64,000 nt of DNA, taken from positions 1 to 64,000 of the forward strand of contig JAEYWX010000019.1 of assembly GCA_023428755.1 (NCBI GenBank). Reading direction: 5' to 3'. This document shows positions 9,038 to 17,958 of the stretch, one piece after another. Origin of the DNA: Bacteroidota bacterium (GTDB taxonomy: Bacteria; Bacteroidota; Bacteroidia; Chitinophagales; Chitinophagaceae). Position numbers and translations under genes: made by a program. Position 1 is the first letter of the stretch. The number at the start of each line of letters is the position of its first letter. The notes under the pieces were generated by a model, which saw only the letters and a program-made list of their open reading frames with translations, did not search any database and was not told where the DNA came from.

Positions 9038-11410
9038 TTAGTGTTGAACAATAATCCGATGTATTTCAATTTTATTTTTAAGAAATAATCGGACCGTATA
9101 AACATCTGACTTCAAGGCAGCCGCATCAATTGTTACATCTTTTGTACCTGATTGGTAGTTTTTTTCAAACACAATTTTTCCGAATTTGTCAAGTATTTGA
9201 ACCTTAGATAAGTCGATATTGATTTCTTTATTGTTCTTGCTGGCCTCTATTGTTTTCTGTTTTGTTGGTTTTATGCTGAATGAAGAATGTACAGGATTTG
9301 GCGCAACGCTATAGTAATATTGATTTTCACCAACATAATAAAAGAGAAGCGGTTCAGTTGCCGTTCCGCACACATTTGTTCTGTGAATACTAAAACCGAT
9401 ATAGTCGCCATAGTTGACAGGCGAATTAAAATTTATGACCAATCCGTCATTACCCACAGGGTGATACCATGATACATTGCCATTTGTATAAAAGCCATCC
9501 CATGTAAATTCAGTCGGAGAACCTGACAGCGAAATATACACGGTATTGTTGTAAACTTCATTGTATGTACTCTCAAGTGGTTGATTTGTACCTGAGCCAC
9601 CATCATTAAACGTTCCGCCAAAATAAGGACTTGGTGTACCTGCTGTAACCTGTTTGCTCACAACTACCGGCTGGTTATTACAGAACGAAAAACTACCTGT
9701 TAAGGTAATTACACCGTTATTTATTTTTGTTAGAGTAACGGATTTATCTGGGTTAGAGATTAAATTAACAATTCCTGATGGTGATACTGACCAATTAATT
9801 TGAGTTGATGGAGGGAGAGGGTTCAGTGCGTAAGTTTCACTCGTACAAAACAGATTGCTACCGGTAATTGTGAAGTTTGTGGCTACACAAGTCTGTGCGT
9901 CTTCACAATTAAGTAGGCTATTATCAAAACCTTCCATTTCATTGTACATCCATTGCGATTGACGTTTCGTAAAATCGGCATGCTCATAATTGTATAGGGT
10001 TGTGCTATTACCATTTACCGAAGCAGCGAAAGATTCATTTGCGATATACTTTACCGATCTTGAACCCGCTAAACCATTGATTGGATAGATGTACGATTGG
10101 TTAAACGTGGAAGTAGATACATTTTGTAAATCTAACGAACTGTTGATAGGAACGGTTGTAAAAATATCTTGTTGAAAAGGGATGTGAAGATTTGTTGAAA
10201 TACCGGTAAATGTAATTATTGACAAAATTGGCTTAAGAACACCATCCCAAAATTTTGATAAATACCAATCCTTAGCTCTGGGATAGGTGAAATCTGAATT
10301 TATCCCTCCACCCGATCTTTCTAATGCAGAAGATGTTCCGCCAGGAACGCAATCATACGGAATCACGCCTATTGGAGAAAATCTTGCTTTCTCATACATT
10401 GTCTTCCAGCCTGTTCCGATTAACCCCCAAAACAATCTGATTTCTCTTTCCATTTTTACATACGAGATTCTTTTAGACTCACCTTGCTGAGGCAAAGCAT
10501 TTAGTTCAACCGTTAGGTTGTATTTTGAAATTACTATTCCAAAGGCTACCCACCTTGCAGTTGCTGCATTTCCACTTGTACTTGTAAGAATTGTATGCGG
10601 CTGCATAACCCATGTGCCGCATTGTGAACCTTGCGAAATTGCCTTAAACTCGTATGAAGGGGGTGTGTTTGCCATTTGCGTTGCATTAAAGTCAACCATT
10701 GTACGGTAACTGCCGCCAGAAGCAAAAAATGTATTCTGTTGAACGGTACCGTTTGCGTCAGTAGCTCGTAATAAAAGTAGTTGGCTTGTTGCTGGTTGAC
10801 TGCTTAACGTGTAAAATTGTGCTAACTCAGGGCTGCCTTCTTTGAACTTTGTACCGGCAATTTGTACCTCACCAAAGTCGTATAAGAAATGCTGAAAACC
10901 TAACGGCACATTACCGCCTTGGTGCGGGCTGTCGTACGTAAGAAGCAATCTCGTATCTGTACTGCTGGTGCCCCGGTTCTTTGTCATTTTTGCCAACGTA
11001 AACCTGCTGAGAACCCCGCCAAGGCTGATGCCCATCACCACATTTTTTTCACGAATGCCTGAAGCATTATTCACCTTTAAGGTATTAAGCTGGTCAATTA
11101 CTTTCTCCAGCATGTTGGCATTGTTTTCAATATAATCCATGGTGTAATATTGCACAAACACCAAATCATAACCTGCATCGTCATCAAGCTGGTCGCTTAG
11201 GTCATAGGAGGTTTCTTTAAATAGATTATCCCATTCTTGCAACAAAGAATTAATTGTATAATTTTCTTTGTCAAGTAGAGGTGCCACATCGTTCAAATCA
11301 TATCCTTCCACCACAATAAATGGTTTCACTAATTTATTAGCCAGGGCTGTTCCTTCTCTTTTTTTGCTGTACCTGATGTACACCTTAGCTTCAGAATGCT
11401 GGCCCGGCAC
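9038..11410 (-). CDS. secreted alpha/beta-hydrolase-like protein with T9SS type A tail (3' part of a frameshifted gene)
   Basis: 790 residues from a GTG start. The frame stays open and protein-like upstream to 11566, so this start is probably not real. A lipase-like nucleophile elbow VMGISLGGVLSRF lies near residue 127, and YDSPHQGG about 35 residues later resembles the post-nucleophile loop of DUF676/PGAP1-type lipases. An Ig-like region follows (SPSGIVNLISNPDKSVTLTK). The last 90 residues (from SVAPNPVHSSFSI through DKFGKIVF to YTVRLFLKNK) form a T9SS type A sorting domain. Joined to the upstream reading frame, the whole gene would encode about 1069 residues with a signal peptide. Substrate unknown; an esterase or lipase is inference from the GxSxGG motif. 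Confidence 0.8.
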   Translation of the reverse strand: MPGQHSEAKVYIRYSKKREGTALANKLVKPFIVVEGYDLNDVAPLLDKENYTINSLLQEWDNLFKETSYDLSDQLDDDAGYDLVFVQYYTMDYIENNANMLEKVIDQLNTLKVNNASGIREKNVVMGISLGGVLSRFTLAKMTKNRGTSSTDTRLLLTYDSPHQGGNVPLGFQHFLYDFGEVQIAGTKFKEGSPELAQFYTLSSQPATSQLLLLRATDANGTVQQNTFFASGGSYRTMVDFNATQMANTPPSYEFKAISQGSQCGTWVMQPHTILTSTSGNAATARWVAFGIVISKYNLTVELNALPQQGESKRISYVKMEREIRLFWGLIGTGWKTMYEKARFSPIGVIPYDCVPGGTSSALERSGGGINSDFTYPRAKDWYLSKFWDGVLKPILSIITFTGISTNLHIPFQQDIFTTVPINSSLDLQNVSTSTFNQSYIYPINGLAGSRSVKYIANESFAASVNGNSTTLYNYEHADFTKRQSQWMYNEMEGFDNSLLNCEDAQTCVATNFTITGSNLFCTSETYALNPLPPSTQINWSVSPSGIVNLISNPDKSVTLTKINNGVITLTGSFSFCNNQPVVVSKQVTAGTPSPYFGGTFNDGGSGTNQPLESTYNEVYNNTVYISLSGSPTEFTWDGFYTNGNVSWYHPVGNDGLVINFNSPVNYGDYIGFSIHRTNVCGTATEPLLFYYVGENQYYYSVAPNPVHSSFSIKPTKQKTIEASKNNKEINIDLSKVQILDKFGKIVFEKNYQSGTKDVTIDAAALKSDVYTVRLFLKNKIEIHRIIVQH

Positions 11411-11553
11411 TCCAGCTATTGTTATTGCCGGGTTGTTAAGTTCTGAAGGGCTCAGTGGGGCATACCTTCCCGCAACATTCGTTGTTGTGGTTGTTATTTT
11501 TACAAATTGCTGGCTGTAGCAGTAATAGATACTCCCATCGGTGCAGGTAACTT

Positions 11554-12246
11554 TTAGGGCAAATTTTTATACCCACTGCTATCGGTATAGGTGTAACTCA
11601 CATTGCTGTTGGGGTTAATGGTTTGGTAGCCGCTGCCTTTTAAAAAATCAACCGCCACGCTGCTAATTGTTTTTCCGCAATTGCTGTAAACCAACGAAGG
11701 GTTGTAGCTTAAACTGATGGTGTTTGTTTGTGGTGCATCTTCTGCCACCGGGCAGGCAGCAAAAAAATTGTGCTCAATGTAGGGGCTTTGCGAACGCCCC
11801 GGTACATCAAGTACCTGGTTATTGCCATTGTTACTAAACAGGTTTAGATTAATAGCATCTTCTTTTGCCGTAGCATATTTCGCAAGTAAAAAAACTAACG
11901 GTGTATGGTTGCTTAAAGTAAGTTGGTTGATGGTGGTATTAATTGTACTTAAAGAAGGTAATACCGGCGCACCGCTGTAAATACGTGCCTGCTCCATATC
12001 GTTATACAAAAAACGGAAACCCGAAATAAACTGAATAAAATTACTGTCTGCAAGTACCCCGTTATACCATTTCTTTTCTGCAAACTGTGGCCCGTATTCA
12101 TCTAAGTAGCCACTTGGTACCTGGCTTTTATCAACATACTGAAAAATAGCGTCTAATTCGTTTCTTAAAACATCGGTGGTTTGGGCGTTCAGGTACAGGC
12201 AAAAGACTACCTGTACAAGCAACATGCTTGTAAAAAACTTTCTCAT
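11554..12246 (-). CDS. N-terminal part of the frameshifted secreted hydrolase
   Basis: 230 residues starting with a clear signal peptide (MRKFFTSMLLVQVVFCLYLNAQ). The body is Asn/Thr/Ser-rich and resembles a secreted N-terminal domain. It stops at GYKNLP, at a run of five A on the coding strand. One extra A would continue the frame as GYKKFALKVTCTDG and join the next reading frame without interruption. I therefore read 9038-12246 as one gene with a 1-nt deletion near 11565-11570. Alone, this piece lacks any catalytic motif. Confidence 0.7.
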   Translation of the reverse strand: MRKFFTSMLLVQVVFCLYLNAQTTDVLRNELDAIFQYVDKSQVPSGYLDEYGPQFAEKKWYNGVLADSNFIQFISGFRFLYNDMEQARIYSGAPVLPSLSTINTTINQLTLSNHTPLVFLLAKYATAKEDAINLNLFSNNGNNQVLDVPGRSQSPYIEHNFFAACPVAEDAPQTNTISLSYNPSLVYSNCGKTISSVAVDFLKGSGYQTINPNSNVSYTYTDSSGYKNLP

Positions 12247-12266
12247 AAGTAATAAATGTTTAGTGA

Positions 12267-12800
12267 TTAATATTTCATGTCAAATCTTCCCTGGGTTATC
12301 CTTACTTCCTGGCATCCTTGTTTTACTTGAGCAAATTCAAATGTGCCGGAAATTATACGATTCGTTTTATCAAGTTTGGTAATACTCAAATAGGCATTGT
12401 GATTTATGGTCGTATCTTCCCAATAATAAACACAATAATTTTGCGGATTGTCAATACTGAAATACGTTCTGTGACTAGAAGTCAAATTCAGTTTGTAAGT
12501 ACCAGGTGAAGTAATATTCCTCCCGGAAACGGAAAATGCAGAACGACCCTCTGTTCCATATCTATAACCTCCTATATTAAAGGAACCTCCATTATATGTT
12601 TCATCATAATCGCAAATTAAATTGGGGTATCCGTTATCGCCTTTTGGAAGCCACACCTGTCCATTTAATAAAAACCCACAAGTATTTTTTCCCTCCTGTG
12701 TTGCGGGTGGTAGTTTATCGCCAAACAAACCGCCTTTTTTACAATTACTGCTGCTGGAAAGAATGAGTAGTAAAATTGTAATGATTGAAATATGTTTCAT
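12267..12800 (-). CDS. small lipoprotein, tandem copy 1
   Basis: 177 residues. A lipoprotein signal peptide (MKHISIITILLLILSSSSNC, cysteine at residue 20) is followed by KKGGLFGDKLPPATQEGKN. The mature domain has CGFLLNGQVWLPKGDNGYPN and ends RITQGRFDMKY, a beta-rich pattern seen in small Bacteroidetes lipoproteins of the DUF6252 type (recognition tentative). It is nearly identical at both ends to the next gene, 554 bp away. The middle third (about residues 60-125) has diverged, which may reflect selection on exposed loops. Function unknown; outer-membrane anchoring is inferred from the lipobox. Confidence 0.75.
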   Translation of the reverse strand: MKHISIITILLLILSSSSNCKKGGLFGDKLPPATQEGKNTCGFLLNGQVWLPKGDNGYPNLICDYDETYNGGSFNIGGYRYGTEGRSAFSVSGRNITSPGTYKLNLTSSHRTYFSIDNPQNYCVYYWEDTTINHNAYLSITKLDKTNRIISGTFEFAQVKQGCQEVRITQGRFDMKY

Positions 12801-12820
12801 AAGTAATAAATGTTTAGTGA

Positions 12821-13354
12821 TTAATATTTCATATCAAATCTTCCCTGGGTTATCCTTACTTCCTGGCATCCTTGTTTTACTTGAGCAAATTCAAATGTGC
12901 CGGAAATTATACGATTCGCTTTATCAAGTTTGGTAATATTTAAATAGGCATTGTGATTTTGAATAGTATCAGTCCACAGGTAGGTACAAGAATTAACACC
13001 GTTTCGGTATCTACCAACACGACCACTTCGAAGATTTAATTTGTATATACCTTTAGTTTGAATGCTGTCACTTGCAACAACGAAACTGATTGAATTATTA
13101 GCCCCATCATCATACCTGTAACCATTTATATTGAATGCCCCACCCATAAAACCTTCGTCATAGTCGCAGGTGAGATTTGGATAGCCATTATCCCCTCTGG
13201 GCAGCCAAACTTTTCCATTCACTAAAAAGCCACAGGTGTTTTTTCCTTCCTGTGTGGCTGGGGGTAGTTTATCGCCAAACAAACCGCCTTTTTTACAATT
13301 ACTGCTGCTGGTAAGAATGAGTAGTAAAATTGTAATGATTGAAATATGTTTCAT
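12821..13354 (-). CDS. small lipoprotein, tandem copy 2
   Basis: 177 residues, a paralogue of the downstream gene. It has the same lipoprotein signal (SSNC at residues 17-20), the same GGLFGDKLPPATQEGKNTCGFL segment in the mature N-terminus and the same FEFAQVKQGCQEVRITQ end. Residues about 65-125 differ strongly (DEGFMGGAFNING and WTDTIQNHN against the other copy). The noncoding 20 bp before each start is also shared, so the duplicated unit includes upstream DNA. Ligand and function unknown. Confidence 0.75.
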   Translation of the reverse strand: MKHISIITILLLILTSSSNCKKGGLFGDKLPPATQEGKNTCGFLVNGKVWLPRGDNGYPNLTCDYDEGFMGGAFNINGYRYDDGANNSISFVVASDSIQTKGIYKLNLRSGRVGRYRNGVNSCTYLWTDTIQNHNAYLNITKLDKANRIISGTFEFAQVKQGCQEVRITQGRFDMKY

Positions 13355-13401
13355 AAGTAATAAATGTTTAGTGATTAATAGTTCATGTCAAATCTTCTAT
13401 T
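13352..13401 (-). pseudogene. 3'-end remnant of a third tandem lipoprotein copy
   Basis: Exactly 554 bp beyond the previous unit boundary, the repeated sequence resumes (CATAAGTAATAAATGTTTAG). It is followed by a degenerate version of the gene tail that reads RRFDMNY and a stop on the minus strand. Homology ends after about 50 bp. This shows that the array once held at least three units, or that the duplication junction lies here. Confidence 0.6.
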
Positions 13402-13658
13402 GGAGATAAACGAACTTTATTTTTCACTGGTAACTAATTTTTAAAAGTTAGTTATCAAAAAAGTCAACTTGTAATTTTCAACAAGAACGGTCATTATGTT
13501 TTGCTCCATAAAGCTAAACATCACTTGCATTCAATTTTTATTGAATATTATCATAAAAGGCGAAAAGCAGTTGGCGATTTATCATTAAATGATAATAATT
13601 CACATTTCCGTACTTAATTTCTATTTTTACGAAACAGTTTTCATCACCAATTATTATC

Positions 13659-14618
13659 ATGCAAACAGTACAACAGGAATTTCTACAGCAGCTTGCATCA
13701 AAGTTATCCAACGGGCAAAAACTGGCGGAGACCGTTGGTTCTGTTATTGGCATCAGTAAAGGCGAGGCGTATAAAAAAATCACCGGCAAATCATTACTAA
13801 CCTTACCTCAGGTGCAGATGCTATGCAATCATTTCAATATCAACTTCGCTATTCACGGTGAACAAAACAGAAGCAGCAGTATTGTAAATTTTGCCCCGTT
13901 TCACACTGGAAAAATCAGCGTAAAGGATTATATCAACAGTCTTGATATGTTTTTGCAGGAGATTGCTTCTGCTGATCAAAAAAAACTGACCTGCGCTACA
14001 GATGATATTCCCTTATTTCATTTGTTTAAATACGCGGAGCTTACTGCATTTAAATTACATTTCTGGCAAATGCGTGTTATTGATAAAGCACCGTTTAAAT
14101 TAAATATGAGTGATTGGGGAGCTTCTGTTTTAAAACCTGCCGTACACATGCATGAATTGTATTTGCAAATACCCAGTGTAGAGGTATGGACAAAAACCAG
14201 TTTACTCAACACACTTGAACAAATTAAGTATGCGGCAGAAACGGGCATTATTACAGACAAAAAACTTGGGAAACTGATTTGTTCGCAGTTACGAGATGCT
14301 ATTGGTGATATTGAATTGTATGCTGTAACCCGCAGTAAACAATCGAATAATGAAGTGTTATTCGATTGGTATTTCTATGATATTATCGGTACTATTACTT
14401 ACCTGGCAGAAATGGATGGTAAATGTACAACATACGTACGCTTTAATACTTTCAATACGATTCGTGAAGAAAATGGACCTATGTGCATCGAAGTAAAACA
14501 CTGGCTGGATGGTCTTGTGCAGGATGCAACAGGTTTTAGTGGACAAGGAAGTGTACAGCGTAATAAATACTTAGGCAAAGCTTACGAGCAATGTGATGCT
14601 GTTGCAAACTTGTTTTAA
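13659..14618 (+). CDS. hypothetical HTH-type regulator
   Basis: 319 residues. The first 65 residues look like a helix-turn-helix of the BetR/XRE kind (IGISKGEAYKKITGKSLLTLPQVQMLC). The rest is helical and unassigned (WQMRVIDKAPFKLN, WYFYDIIGTITYLAEMDG). It may sense a ligand or partner through that C-terminal part. It converges on a separate XRE gene 4 bp beyond its stop. The 257 bp upstream hold a plausible AT-rich promoter region and nothing else that I can identify. Function inferred only from the HTH. Confidence 0.65.
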   Translation: MQTVQQEFLQQLASKLSNGQKLAETVGSVIGISKGEAYKKITGKSLLTLPQVQMLCNHFNINFAIHGEQNRSSSIVNFAPFHTGKISVKDYINSLDMFLQEIASADQKKLTCATDDIPLFHLFKYAELTAFKLHFWQMRVIDKAPFKLNMSDWGASVLKPAVHMHELYLQIPSVEVWTKTSLLNTLEQIKYAAETGIITDKKLGKLICSQLRDAIGDIELYAVTRSKQSNNEVLFDWYFYDIIGTITYLAEMDGKCTTYVRFNTFNTIREENGPMCIEVKHWLDGLVQDATGFSGQGSVQRNKYLGKAYEQCDAVANLF

Positions 14619-14622
14619 TACA

Positions 14623-15033
14623 TTACTTTTTGTTAAGTATATTTTCCAGCAACGCTACTTTTTCTCTTTCAGTTTGCAATAAGCGTTCGTAGAGTTTCTT
14701 ATTTTCTTCCAAAGCCTCAATCCATTTATCTATAGGGTTAATATTAAACGTACATTGATGAGCAAAGGAGTTGTCGTGGCTATTAAATGTAGTAGCTATG
14801 ATATTGATCGCCCCCTCTTCATCTAGATTTTTAATTGCATTTACAGGAACTTTTAAAATTTTTGCTACATCTTCTAATATGTCAGGCTCGATCGTTTCTT
14901 TTGCTTCAAGTAATGAAATTTTCTTTTGGTTCCAGTCATCCCCCAGTGCACTTGCAAGTGCATCCTGTTTCATCCCCAGCATTTCACGGAAACGTTTCAC
15001 ATTACGGCCTTCGTGTATTGTTCTTTCGGTCAT
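14623..15033 (-). CDS. XRE-family transcriptional regulator
   Basis: 136 residues from the chosen ATG at 15033 (MTERTIHEGRNVKRFREM). An HTH_3 domain covers about residues 8-66 (MKQDALASALGDDWNQKKIS), and a C-terminal coiled coil (WIEALEENKKLYERLLQ) may drive oligomerisation. A longer frame starts at 15066, but a TATTTTTG promoter element on the minus strand (15064-15071) would put the transcript start inside it, favouring the shorter protein. The target is unknown. Confidence 0.8.
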   Translation of the reverse strand: MTERTIHEGRNVKRFREMLGMKQDALASALGDDWNQKKISLLEAKETIEPDILEDVAKILKVPVNAIKNLDEEGAINIIATTFNSHDNSFAHQCTFNINPIDKWIEALEENKKLYERLLQTEREKVALLENILNKK

Positions 15034-15063
15034 AAAAATTGATTTATTGGATCGCATGTTTTG

Positions 15064-15071
15064 CAAAAATA
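15064..15071 (-). promoter_or_regulatory. -7 element of the XRE gene
   Basis: TATTTTTG on the minus strand fits TAnnTTTG. It lies about 30 bp upstream of the ATG at 15033 and decides that start over the one at 15066. I see no good -33 box. Confidence 0.4.
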
Positions 15072-15147
15072 ACTTTATAAATATAAACTAAGTCTGTCAG
15101 TTTCATACATTTTGGCATTCTAAAACAGTCATAGAGCAGCATAAAAT

Positions 15148-15465
15148 ATGCCGGTTAAAAGTAGGGTAGCAGGCAAAAACGAATTTGCTTTATGCTCATT
15201 AATTCAACGTATGAGCCATTCCAACCAAAAGTTAAACAGCAAGCTGCAACTGGAGTTGGTGAATTTTATAACCAATCACTCGCCAAACAGACTTTCCAGA
15301 TTGATTAGGGATTTATTGCTGGAACATTTATTACAAACAAACGGTTTATATCTCATTAACGATAATTCTGTTACCGGTCTATCAGCTTTATTTGATTTAT
15401 TAGAGAGCGCACAAAAACAGCGAAAAAAGTGGAAAAAGAAGAAGCCCCAAATCAATCGTGGATAA
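15148..15465 (+). CDS. hypothetical protein, basic C-terminus
   Basis: 105 residues, predicted helical (FALCSLIQRMSHSN, LQLELVNFITNHS, LIRDLLLEHLLQ), with a strongly basic tail (QKQRKKWKKKK) that could bind nucleic acid. No family recognised. It precedes a second orphan by about 50 bp and may be cotranscribed with it. Confidence 0.45.
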   Translation: MPVKSRVAGKNEFALCSLIQRMSHSNQKLNSKLQLELVNFITNHSPNRLSRLIRDLLLEHLLQTNGLYLINDNSVTGLSALFDLLESAQKQRKKWKKKKPQINRG

Positions 15466-15515
15466 TATCCTTGGAAACGCATGCTTTTTACATTCTTCAA
15501 ATTCAAATAGTCATT

Positions 15516-15797
15516 ATGCCAACCTTCATTTTCAACTCTAACCAATTCAATTACAACGACAACCGAAACGATCAGTTTTCGGAACCACTACATAAGCAGG
15601 AGTTAGCATCACATATTGGCCAATGTCTTCAGCATATTCCGCCAAAGCAACTTTGTCGCTGTCTTCGGGAGAGCTTTCTGCTACATTGGGAAGAGCTGCA
15701 AAGGACATCGCCAAATTTCACAGAACTGGTTACAGAAATGGTCGTATTACTGGCACGGCTTGATGCGGAAGAGGACAGACTTGCCAGCAATTCGTAG
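15516..15797 (+). CDS. hypothetical protein
   Basis: 93 residues from ATG 15516 (MPTFIFNSNQFNYNDNRND). This start is preferred to the 29-residue longer frame that overlaps the upstream gene. The Asn-rich N-terminus is followed by a helical region (LASHIGQCLQHIPPKQLC, ELVTEMVVLLARLDAEEDRL). No known domain seen. About 180 bp with no gene follow, up to the helicase terminator. Confidence 0.45.
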   Translation: MPTFIFNSNQFNYNDNRNDQFSEPLHKQELASHIGQCLQHIPPKQLCRCLRESFLLHWEELQRTSPNFTELVTEMVVLLARLDAEEDRLASNS

Positions 15798-15978
15798 CGA
15801 ATCGTGGCTTGACAAGTAAACGCTGCTGCATGGCTTTTTAGGACTAGGCACAAAGCATCATCCTTCGCTCATCCTGCGCTCCTAAAGGCAGGATACTCCC
15901 ACTATACTCCGTAGATAAAGCGTACATAAAGCGTGTATCGAGTAAAAAAGCGCCATTCGTCATCGAAAGCTGATTCCA

Positions 15979-16010
15979 CAAAAAAAACGCTACATCCAAC
16001 GATGTAGCGT
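15979..16010 (-). terminator. terminator of the DEAD-box helicase gene
   Basis: A perfect 10-bp stem ACGCTACATC / GATGTAGCGT with loop CAAC. On the minus strand it is followed by a run of U (plus-strand A-run 15979-15987). Confidence 0.85.
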
Positions 16011-16035
16011 TATGATTTATGAAAGAGTCAGCTGC

Positions 16036-17757
16036 TTATCTGCTGTTCGCATCATTCATCCTTATGTTTCTTCCTTTGAACTTTTTGCCATCAATGGCCT
16101 TCATCATTTGCTTGGCGGCTTTGCTGTCTACTTCTACCCAGCTGTTCATTTCACGCATATCAATTTTACCGAGTACTTCTTTTTTCAAATCACTCATGTC
16201 TAAAATGAATTGCAGGAAACTAGCTTTGTAAAAACCATCTTTGGTGCCGAGGTTCACAAACAGCTTTGCATAACTGCCTGAACCGCCACCATTGAAATCA
16301 CGGCCCTGTGTATCACGGTAGGGTTGACGTTCACGTTCACGTGTACGTCCTGATCCTGGTCGTTCCCGTTCGATACCACGACGACCACCATCGCCATCAC
16401 GTTTGAACTTATCAAACTCACGGCCACGCTCACGGATGTTGAGGTCTTCTGCATTTTCGTAATACTTCAGGAAACGGTCAAACTCCATAGCAGCAATGCG
16501 CTTCAGAATATCTTCCTTCGTCATGTCTGCAAATTTTTCCTGCAGCATGGGTACATACGTTTCGTAGGCTTCGTTGCTTACATCGGTGCTGATGAGCTTA
16601 TCCATAAACGAGAAAAACTGTTTACGGCAAACATCTTTACCGGTTGGGATTTCAAGCTTATTAAAACGTGATTGTACAATGCGTTCGATCTGGCGCACTT
16701 TACCGATTTCACGGCTGTGTACAATACTCATACAAATACCTGTTTTACCGGCACGACCTGTACGACCACTACGGTGGGTGTACACTTCAATATCATCAGG
16801 TAATTCGTAATTGATCACATGCGTAATATCTTTTACGTCGATACCACGTGCAGCCACATCGGTTGCAATGAGTAATTGCAAGGTGCGGTCACGGAACTGA
16901 CCCATTACTGTATCACGTTGCTGTTGGGTAAGATCGCCGTGCAATGCATCAATATCATATCCTTCACGGGTAAGCTTCTCAGAGATCTGTTGTGCATCAA
17001 TTTTTGTACGGGTGAAGATGATACCATAGATACCGGGATTGAAATCGATCAAACGTTTCAATGCTTCGTAGCGGTGTTGTGATGCAACCACGAAGTACTG
17101 GTGATCGATGTTAACGTTGGCCGTATTCATTTTACCAACGGTTACTTCCACCGGTTCGTTCATGTACTTACGGCTCACCTTACGTATTTCGGGTGGCATG
17201 GTAGCACTGAACAACCAGGTACTTTCTTTCTTGGGAGTATTCTGTAAGATGAATTCAATATCATCCTGGAAACCCATATTCAGCATTTCATCTGCTTCAT
17301 CCAATACCACGTATTGAATTTCGGCAAGGTTAATAGCTTTACGCTCGATCAAATCAATCAGACGTCCGGGGGTTGCAACAACTATTTGCACACCACGTTT
17401 AATATCACGTATCTGCATGCCAATGGAAGTACCGCCATAAACGGCCACCACGTTCATGCCCTTCATGTGTTTCTTAAAGAGTTCAATTTCTTTCACGATC
17501 TGCAGGCAAAGCTCACGGGTGGGACATACCACCAATGCCTGTGGATACTTTTTACTTTCGTCTAATAATTGCAGCATGGGCAAGCCAAATGCTGCTGTTT
17601 TGCCGGTGCCCGTTTGAGCAAGGCCGATCAAATCCGTGGTTCCGCTGAGCAGAACGGGGATTGCTTTTTCCTGAATAGGAGTGGGAGTTGTAAAACCGAG
17701 TTCACTAATCGCTTTCATCAATCTTTCATCCAAGCCAAGGGCTTCAAATGTGTTCAT
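16036..17757 (-). CDS. deaD: DEAD-box ATP-dependent RNA helicase (DeaD/CsdA/DbpA type)
   Basis: 573 residues from ATG 17757 (MNTFEALGLDERL). Ordered motifs: Q-motif GFTTPTPIQEKAIP (about 20-33), Walker A AQTGTGKT (about 47), PTREL, VLDEADEML (about 152), SAT, then ARGIDVKDITHVINYELP and HRSGRTGRAG in RecA domain 2. An Arg/Asp/Gly-rich linker (RERGREFDKFKRDGDGG and onward) leads to a DbpA-like RNA-binding fold (FVNLGTKDGFYKASFLQF). It unwinds structured RNA in ribosome assembly or cold adaptation. A frame extending to 17784 overlaps a promoter element, which supports the shorter start. Monocistronic, with its own terminator. Confidence 0.93.
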   Translation of the reverse strand: MNTFEALGLDERLMKAISELGFTTPTPIQEKAIPVLLSGTTDLIGLAQTGTGKTAAFGLPMLQLLDESKKYPQALVVCPTRELCLQIVKEIELFKKHMKGMNVVAVYGGTSIGMQIRDIKRGVQIVVATPGRLIDLIERKAINLAEIQYVVLDEADEMLNMGFQDDIEFILQNTPKKESTWLFSATMPPEIRKVSRKYMNEPVEVTVGKMNTANVNIDHQYFVVASQHRYEALKRLIDFNPGIYGIIFTRTKIDAQQISEKLTREGYDIDALHGDLTQQQRDTVMGQFRDRTLQLLIATDVAARGIDVKDITHVINYELPDDIEVYTHRSGRTGRAGKTGICMSIVHSREIGKVRQIERIVQSRFNKLEIPTGKDVCRKQFFSFMDKLISTDVSNEAYETYVPMLQEKFADMTKEDILKRIAAMEFDRFLKYYENAEDLNIRERGREFDKFKRDGDGGRRGIERERPGSGRTRERERQPYRDTQGRDFNGGGSGSYAKLFVNLGTKDGFYKASFLQFILDMSDLKKEVLGKIDMREMNSWVEVDSKAAKQMMKAIDGKKFKGRNIRMNDANSR

Positions 17758-17781
17758 TCTATGTTCTGTTAATTTAAGCGG

Positions 17782-17789
17782 CAAAGGTA
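17782..17789 (-). promoter_or_regulatory. -7 element of the helicase gene
   Basis: TACCTTTG on the minus strand, about 25 bp before the ATG at 17757. It overlaps the first codons of the longer annotated-style frame and so argues for the ATG at 17757. Confidence 0.5.
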
Positions 17790-17805
17790 GGCTTTTCAGG
17801 GGAGA

Positions 17806-17945
17806 ATGGAATACGAAGTACGAAGTAAGAGGTACGAGGTACAGCGGAATTTCAGATTTCAGATGTACGATTTTAGATTTCTTGCCGATTGTATGGTTGC
17901 TGATTGCCTATTGCCTATTCACAATTGACCATTCACCATTCACCA
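17806..17945. repeat. composite low-complexity short-repeat tract (helicase / methyltransferase intergenic)
   Basis: Four consecutive degenerate arrays: TACGAAGTACGAAGTAAGAG, TTTCAGATTTCAGATG, ATTGCCTATTGCCTATT, and CCATTCACCATTCACCATT. Units are 7-10 nt and imperfect. The last array runs into the -7 element of the downstream gene. The arrays here are not complementary to one another, unlike at other loci in this window. Confidence 0.7.
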
Positions 17946-17946
17946 T

Positions 17947-17954
17947 TACCTTTG
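17947..17954 (+). promoter_or_regulatory. -7 element of the SpoU methyltransferase gene
   Basis: TACCTTTG ends 4 bp before the ATG at 17959, so the predicted transcript starts at or next to the start codon (leaderless), unless the ATG at 17974 is used. Confidence 0.5.
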
Positions 17955-17958
17955 CGCC

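Noticed and set aside
17806..17945. CRISPR array
   Set aside because: Units are 7-10 nt, degenerate and adjacent, with no regular spacers and no cas genes.
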